NCBI GenBank assembly: GCA_902406105.1
Contig: CABPCP010000090.1
Coordinates: forward strand, 1-9,233
Source: an uncultured Mordavella sp.
GTDB taxonomy: Bacteria > Bacillota > Clostridia > Lachnospirales > Lachnospiraceae
DNA length: 9,233 nt
Reading direction: 5' to 3'
The notes beneath the pieces were generated by a model. The model saw only the letters and a list, made by a program, of their open reading frames with translations. It searched no databases and had not been told where the DNA came from. The translations under genes were made by a program, and so were the position numbers. This document shows, piece by piece, positions 6,107 through 9,233 of the stretch. Each line of letters starts with the position of its first letter. The first letter of the stretch is position 1.

Positions 6107-6649
6107 TTATTTTTTACCAGTCTTACCAACTTTACGTCTGATCACTTCGTCAGCATACTTGATTCCCTTGCCCTTGTATGGCTCAGGTCTTCTCTTATCT
6201 CTGATCTCAGCCGCGTATTGGCCTACTTTTTCTTTGTCGATACCCTTAACGACAATCTTATTCTGTCCTTCTACCGTTGTCTCAACGCCTTCCGGATCCG
6301 TCATTTCGACTGGATGAGAGTATCCAAGATTCAAAGTCAGTTTATTTCCTGATTTTGCCGCTCTGTATCCAACACCATTGACTTCCAGTACCTTCTCATA
6401 TCCATTGGATACGCCGATCACCATGTTGTTGATCAGGGTTCTGGTCAGGCCGTGGAGTGATTTCATCTTCTTTAAGTCGTTTGGTCTTGTTACAACGATC
6501 TCTTCACCTTCCTGTTTGATCTCCATCTCAACTGGAAGTTCTTTCACCAAAGTCCCCTTTGGACCTTTTACAGTCACTTTATTATTTTCCGCGATCTCAA
6601 CAGTCACTCCTGCCGGAATCGCAACTGGCAGTCTTCCTATACGTGACAT
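6107..6649 (-). CDS. rplF: 50S ribosomal protein L6
   Basis: L6 is a two-domain protein near the GTPase-associated centre and the sarcin-ricin loop. The 180-residue product starts [19 protein letters not shown] and has two repeated alpha/beta domains (about 1-80 and 83-175). The C-terminal signature [22 protein letters not shown] is complete, which matters because C-terminal L6 changes are linked to aminoglycoside response in other bacteria. AAGGAGG (6657-6663) lies seven bases before the ATG. It is separated from rpsH by a 228-nt repeat-bearing gap, the only long gap among the ribosomal genes upstream of secY. Confidence 0.98.
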   Translation of the reverse strand: MSRIGRLPVAIPAGVTVEIAENNKVTVKGPKGTLVKELPVEMEIKQEGEEIVVTRPNDLKKMKSLHGLTRTLINNMVIGVSNGYEKVLEVNGVGYRAAKSGNKLTLNLGYSHPVEMTDPEGVETTVEGQNKIVVKGIDKEKVGQYAAEIRDKRRPEPYKGKGIKYADEVIRRKVGKTGKK

Positions 6650-6677
6650 ACCGTTTCCTCCTTAACTTAAATTTTCG

Positions 6678-6696
6678 GAATGGGCCTTACCCACTC
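6678..6696 (-). promoter_or_regulatory. Small hairpin in the rplF leader
   Basis: On the minus strand GAGTGGG (6696-6690) pairs with CCCATTC (6684-6678), 7 bp with one G-U, around the loop TAAGG. It lies 14 bases before the rplF AAGGAGG. No U-tract follows, so it is not a terminator. A regulatory role is only a possibility. Confidence 0.35.
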
Positions 6697-6714
6697 TGTT
6701 TTCAGTTACATTAA

Positions 6715-6764
6715 GCACTAAGCCCAAGCTTCGCCTTGCGGCTTGCTTTCGCTAAGTTGCTTTC
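6715..6764 (-). repeat. 50-nt direct repeat, rplF-proximal copy
   Basis: This unit matches 6825-6874 at 47 of 50 positions, at a 110-nt distance. On the minus strand it runs from GAAAGCAACTTAGCGAAAGC to GGCTTAGTGC. It includes GCC-GCAA-GGC, a small hairpin with a GNRA tetraloop. The first 40 minus-strand positions (6764-6725) differ from the other copy at one base only (6738 versus 6848). Confidence 0.85.
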
Positions 6765-6824
6765 ACAAGGAAGTTCTCTTCGCTAAGCTCGTGAAATACC
6801 TCGCTAATCTCAGAGAACGGCCTC
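6764..6824 (-). repeat. Core of composite repeat (GAGATTAGCGAGG family)
   Basis: This core lies between the two 50-nt repeats and shares its last base with the rplF-proximal one. On the minus strand it begins GAGGCCGTTCTCTGAGATTA and continues through GCGAGG, CACGAGCTTAGCGA and AGAGAACTTCC. Arms GTTCTCT (6818-6812) and AGAGAAC (6779-6773) pair perfectly. Inside them CACGAG and CTTGTG offer a competing stem. Related copies lie at 1610-1670 and about 9058-9102. Confidence 0.7.
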
Positions 6825-6874
6825 GCACTAACCTCAAGCTTCGCCTTACGGCTTGCTTTCGCTAAGTTGCTTTC
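6825..6874 (-). repeat. 50-nt direct repeat, rpsH-proximal copy
   Basis: This is the second copy of the 6715-6764 unit, 47 of 50 identical. It begins three bases after the rpsH stop codon on the minus strand. Its hairpin is GCC-GTAA-GGC, still a GNRA tetraloop. Together with 6715-6824 it forms a 160-nt composite element filling most of the rpsH-rplF gap. Confidence 0.85.
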
Positions 6875-6877
6875 GGC

Positions 6878-7279
6878 CTACCAGATATAACACAGCACCT
6901 CGCCGCCTACACCCAGTTTCCTTGCTTCTCTGTCTGTGATCACGCCTTTATTCGTAGAGATAACTGCTGTTCCAAGTCCTCCAAGCACTTTTGGAAGATC
7001 TTCGCAGCCTGCGTAAACTCTCAATCCAGGTTTGGAGATTCTCTTAAGGCCGGTGATAACTTTTTCATTCTTGTCTGCGCCGTATTTCAAGGTAATGTGG
7101 ATTGTCTTGAATACGCCGTCTTCGATCAGTTCATATTTTTCAATATATCCTTCATCCAACAGAATGTTGGCAATCGCGAGCTTCATCTTAGATGACGGAA
7201 CATCTACTGTATCATGTTTTGCAGTATTTGCGTTACGGATTCTTGTAAGCATATCTGCGATTGGATCGCTCATTGTCAT
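6878..7279 (-). CDS. rpsH: 30S ribosomal protein S8
   Basis: S8 is a primary 16S rRNA-binding protein of the small-subunit body. In E. coli it also represses the spc operon by binding mRNA near rplE. The 133-residue product starts [20 protein letters not shown], with the conserved [20 protein letters not shown] near 28-47, and ends with [20 protein letters not shown] and VLCYIW. ATG codons at residues 1 and 3 are both possible. The first has AAGGAGG (7289-7295) nine bases away and the second fifteen, so the first is chosen. The rpsZ stop lies inside this Shine-Dalgarno. A 160-nt repeat element follows the stop after three bases. Confidence 0.98.
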   Translation of the reverse strand: MTMSDPIADMLTRIRNANTAKHDTVDVPSSKMKLAIANILLDEGYIEKYELIEDGVFKTIHITLKYGADKNEKVITGLKRISKPGLRVYAGCEDLPKVLGGLGTAVISTNKGVITDREARKLGVGGEVLCYIW

Positions 7280-7293
7280 TTGCTCTTACCTCC

Positions 7294-7479
7294 TTACCAG
7301 CTTGCTTTCTTAACACCCGGAATCTGTCCCTTATACGCCAGTTCGCGGAAGCAAACACGGCAGATTCCATATTTTCTCAAATATGCGTGCGGACGTCCGC
7401 AAATTTTGCAGCGATTATATTCTCTGGTAGAGAATTTCTGTTTGCGCTGCTGTTTTACTTTCATTGCTGTTTTAGCCAT
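7294..7479 (-). CDS. rpsZ: 30S ribosomal protein S14, zinc-binding short type
   Basis: S14 sits in the head of the small subunit near S10 and S3. This is the short, zinc-binding form: 61 residues beginning [20 protein letters not shown], with the zinc set C24, C27, C40 and C43 (CKICGRPH and CRVCFREL) and the typical end [13 protein letters not shown] zinc-independent paralog, if any, would be elsewhere. AAGGAGG (7486-7492) lies six bases before the ATG (7479-7477) and contains the TAA stop of rplE. Confidence 0.98.
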   Translation of the reverse strand: MAKTAMKVKQQRKQKFSTREYNRCKICGRPHAYLRKYGICRVCFRELAYKGQIPGVKKASW

Positions 7480-7490
7480 AATTTACCTCC

Positions 7491-8030
7491 TTATTTTCTG
7501 AACGGCATGTTGAACTGTGTCAGCAGTTCGCGGGCCTCTTCGTCTGTCTTCGCGGTTGTGACAAAGATAACATCCATACCTCTGATTTTGTCCACCTTGT
7601 CATACTCAATCTCCGGGAAGATCAGCTGCTCTTTGATTCCAAGAGCGTAGTTTCCTCTTCCATCGAAAGCGTCTGGATTAACGCCGCGGAAGTCACGTAC
7701 ACGGGGAAGAGCAAGGTTGATAAGACGATCAACGAACTCATACATCTTCTCGCCTCGAAGTGTAACCTTACATCCGATGGACATTCCCTCTCTTAATTTA
7801 AAGTTGGCAACGGATTTCTTTGCCTTGCAGATCACTGCTTTCTGTCCTGTGATCCGCTCAAGATCGGCAATAGCTGAATCCAAAATCTTCGCGTTGTCTT
7901 TTGCTTCGCCTACGCCCATGTTGATAACAACTTTGTCGAGCTTCGGCACTTCCATAATATTTTTATAACCGAACTTCTTCGTCAGTGCGTCAACGATCTC
8001 GTTCTGGTACTGTTCTTTCAGTCTGCTCAA
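7491..8030 (-). CDS. rplE: 50S ribosomal protein L5 (TTG start)
   Basis: L5 binds 5S rRNA with L18 in the central protuberance and contacts S13 (bridge B1b) and P-site tRNA. The 179-residue product begins (M)[19 protein letters not shown], with [15 protein letters not shown] near 34-48, a central [19 protein letters not shown] segment and the C-terminal [18 protein letters not shown]. The initiation codon is TTG (8030-8028), nine bases after AAGGAGG (8040-8046). The next in-frame ATG is about residue 26, inside conserved sequence, so TTG is the only plausible start. A 5-bp hairpin (8042-8030) can tie part of the Shine-Dalgarno to the start codon. Confidence 0.97.
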   Translation of the reverse strand: MSRLKEQYQNEIVDALTKKFGYKNIMEVPKLDKVVINMGVGEAKDNAKILDSAIADLERITGQKAVICKAKKSVANFKLREGMSIGCKVTLRGEKMYEFVDRLINLALPRVRDFRGVNPDAFDGRGNYALGIKEQLIFPEIEYDKVDKIRGMDVIFVTTAKTDEEARELLTQFNMPFRK

Positions 8031-8046
8031 AGTCCTGGACCTCCTT
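8030..8046 (-). promoter_or_regulatory. rplE initiation region: strong SD, TTG start, small hairpin
   Basis: AAGGAGG at 8046-8040 precedes the TTG by nine bases. AGGTC (8042-8038) can pair with GACTT (8034-8030) around the loop CAG, with one G-U, covering the end of the Shine-Dalgarno and the first two bases of the TTG. Confidence 0.5.
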
Positions 8047-8054
8047 CCTTAAGA

Positions 8055-8381
8055 TTACTTACCCTGCTTATCCGCGATCACTTCACCAGTTGATTTCGCG
8101 TAGCGTACTTTCTTGCCGTCTTCCATTTTGAAGCCGATTCTGGTAGCTTTTCCATTGTGCAGATACATCACGTTGGAAATGTCGATCGGGCCTTCCTGAT
8201 GGATGATTCCGCCATTCTGGTTGGAGGCGCTTGGCTTTGTGTGTTTTGTCAGCATGTTGACACCCTCAACGACCACTTTGCCGTCTTTCTGGTTGACTGC
8301 CACTACCTTGCCTTCTTTGTCTTTATCTTTACCGGCGATCACTTTGACCATATCGCCTTTTTTGATCTTTAACATTGACAT
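8055..8381 (-). CDS. rplX: 50S ribosomal protein L24
   Basis: L24 is an assembly-initiator protein of the large subunit, binding the 5' domain of 23S rRNA near the exit tunnel. The 108-residue product starts MSMLKIKKGDMVKVIAGKDK and has the KOW motif (GDMVKVIAGKDKDKEGKVVAV, about 9-29), then VVVEGVNMLTKHTKPS and the C-terminal IGFKMEDGKKVRYAKSTGEV. Two ATG codons are in frame near the start. The first (8381-8379) is nine bases from AAGGAGG (8391-8397) and is preferred over residue 3. The rplN stop is embedded in that Shine-Dalgarno. Confidence 0.97.
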   Translation of the reverse strand: MSMLKIKKGDMVKVIAGKDKDKEGKVVAVNQKDGKVVVEGVNMLTKHTKPSASNQNGGIIHQEGPIDISNVMYLHNGKATRIGFKMEDGKKVRYAKSTGEVIADKQGK

Positions 8382-8395
8382 CCTTACACACCTCC

Positions 8396-8764
8396 TTAAA
8401 GCACTTCCGGAGCCAGGGAAACGATCCTCATGAACTGTTTGTCACGAAGTTCTCTTGCTACTGGCCCGAAGATACGGGTTCCTCTTGGTGTCTTATCATC
8501 TTTTATAATAACTGCGGCATTTTCGTCGAAACGGATATAGGAACCGTCTTTGCGGCGGGTACTGTTCACCGTACGAACGACTACTGCTTTCACAACATCA
8601 CCTTTTTTCACAACGCCGCCTGGTGTTGCATCTTTAACAGTCGCAACGATAATGTCGCCGATACTTGCATATCTTCTTGTTGAACCTCCAAGTACGCGGA
8701 TACACAGTAATTCTTTAGCGCCTGTGTTATCGGCTACTTTCAGTCTGCTTTCTTGCTGTATCAT
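8396..8764 (-). CDS. rplN: 50S ribosomal protein L14
   Basis: L14 is a beta-barrel protein at the subunit interface that forms bridges B5/B8 with 16S rRNA, and it is also the docking site of the silencing factor RsfS. The 122-residue product has the family's usual length. It starts [20 protein letters not shown] and contains the signature stretch near 60-90 ([20 protein letters not shown]), then [20 protein letters not shown] and the end [16 protein letters not shown] (8774-8780) lies nine bases before the ATG. Confidence 0.98.
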   Translation of the reverse strand: MIQQESRLKVADNTGAKELLCIRVLGGSTRRYASIGDIIVATVKDATPGGVVKKGDVVKAVVVRTVNSTRRKDGSYIRFDENAAVIIKDDKTPRGTRIFGPVARELRDKQFMRIVSLAPEVL

Positions 8765-8783
8765 GCAGGTTTCCCTCCTTATA

Positions 8784-9038
8784 CTATTTCACTTTTTCCA
8801 TAACTTCAACAAGTCTCCATCTCTTATCCTTAGATAATGGTCTTGTTTCCATTACTTTTACTTTGTCGCCAATGTTGCATTCATTTGCTTCATCATGAGC
8901 TTTCAGTTTGTAAGTTCTCTTTACAATCTTCTTGTAAAGCGGATGTTTTACATGATCTTCAACTGCAACAACTATGGTCTTATCCATTTTATTACTGATA
9001 ACCTTGCCCACACGGGTTTTTCTAAGATTTCTTTCCAC
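8784..9038 (-). CDS. rpsQ: 30S ribosomal protein S17 (GTG start)
   Basis: S17 is an early-binding small-subunit protein with an OB fold that contacts 16S rRNA helices 7 and 11. The 84-residue product reads (M)[19 protein letters not shown], then [20 protein letters not shown] near 21-40, and ends in [19 protein letters not shown], all typical of Firmicutes S17. The start is GTG (9038-9036), with AAAGGAG (9047-9053) eight bases upstream and no nearby in-frame ATG. A repeat-derived hairpin sits just upstream of its Shine-Dalgarno. Confidence 0.97.
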   Translation of the reverse strand: MERNLRKTRVGKVISNKMDKTIVVAVEDHVKHPLYKKIVKRTYKLKAHDEANECNIGDKVKVMETRPLSKDKRWRLVEVMEKVK

Positions 9039-9057
9039 AGTCTATACTCCTTTCATT

Positions 9058-9102
9058 GTGAATGAAGTTCTTTTTGCCAAGCCTGACAGAACCTCGCTAA
9101 TC
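9058..9102 (-). repeat. Third, diverged copy of the GAGATTAGCGAGG family (rpmC-rpsQ spacer)
   Basis: On the minus strand the segment starts GATTAGCGAGGTTCTG, one base after the rpmC stop codon, and continues through GGCTTGGCAAAAAGAACTTC. It aligns with GATTAGCGAGGT...GAGCTTAGCGAAGAGAACTTC of the rpsH-rplF core with one gap. GAGGTTCT (9095-9088) pairs with AGAACTTC (9071-9064), 8 bp with one G-U and a 16-nt loop. The Shine-Dalgarno of rpsQ follows eleven bases later. Confidence 0.5.
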
Positions 9103-9103
9103 A

Positions 9104-9233
9104 CTATTGTCCTGCCTTTTCAGTAATTATCGTCTGAATTCTGGCAATGTTTTTTCTGACTTCCTTGATTCTGCTTGTATTGTCTAACTGGTTCGTTGCA
9201 TTCTGGAATCTCAGGTTGAAAAGTTCCTTTTTA
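9104..9233 (-). CDS. rpmC: 50S ribosomal protein L29, C-terminal part (cut by window edge)
   Basis: The last 42 codons of L29 are visible, reading [20 protein letters not shown] and then [16 protein letters not shown], ending EKAGQ before TAG (9106-9104). L29 is a two-helix protein near the peptide exit tunnel that helps dock trigger factor and SRP. The motif [10 protein letters not shown] is diagnostic, and rpmC directly before rpsQ is the standard order. The start lies outside the window. Confidence 0.95.
   Translation of the reverse strand, partial: KKELFNLRFQNATNQLDNTSRIKEVRKNIARIQTIITEKAGQ

Overview
This window is the distal part of a bacterial ribosomal-protein super-operon (the S10-spc-alpha type cluster). 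Every gene lies on the minus strand, so transcription runs from high to low coordinates. The order is rpmC (3' part), rpsQ, rplN, rplX, rplE, rpsZ (zinc-type rpsN), rpsH, rplF, rplR, rpsE, rpmD, rplO, secY, adk, map, a small KOW-domain gene, infA, rpmJ, rpsM and rpsK (first codons only). The gene content points to a Clostridia member of the Firmicutes, most likely Lachnospiraceae: zinc-type S14, four-cysteine zinc-lid adenylate kinase, a KOW/L14e-like gene between map and infA, C+ form L36, and consistent AAGGAGG ribosome-binding sites. The species cannot be named from the sequence alone.

From 9233 down to 3212 (rpmC to secY) the genes are packed tightly. At four junctions the upstream stop codon lies inside the next Shine-Dalgarno as TAAGGAGG, and rplO/secY overlap by one base (TAATG). 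Several starts are non-ATG or were corrected: rplE starts with TTG, rpsQ with GTG, and adk and rplR start at an internal ATG placed correctly behind the Shine-Dalgarno. Two insertions break the packing: a 228-nt gap between rpsH and rplF holding a composite repeat (50-nt repeat, 60-nt core, 50-nt repeat), and a 141-nt structured gap between secY and adk.

From 3070 down to 1 the genes shift from ribosome parts to general growth functions (adenylate kinase, methionine aminopeptidase, IF-1) and then back to L36, S13 and S11. A strong extended -10 promoter (1050-1079) sits between infA and rpmJ. The RNA starting there should fold at once into a compact three-way junction ahead of rpmJ. The 308-nt gap between rpmJ and rpsM carries five successive hairpins and no convincing gene. 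These two leaders are the best candidates here for undescribed cis-regulation of the alpha-operon portion.

Degenerate copies of one repeat family, with the core motif GAGATTAGCGAGG, occur at three junctions: rpsH-rplF, the 3' end of map, and rpmC-rpsQ. The map copy supplies the last codons and stop of map. Its stem shows a compensatory base change relative to the rpsH-rplF copy. I saw no tRNA, rRNA, CRISPR, transposase, phage gene or convincing intrinsic terminator.
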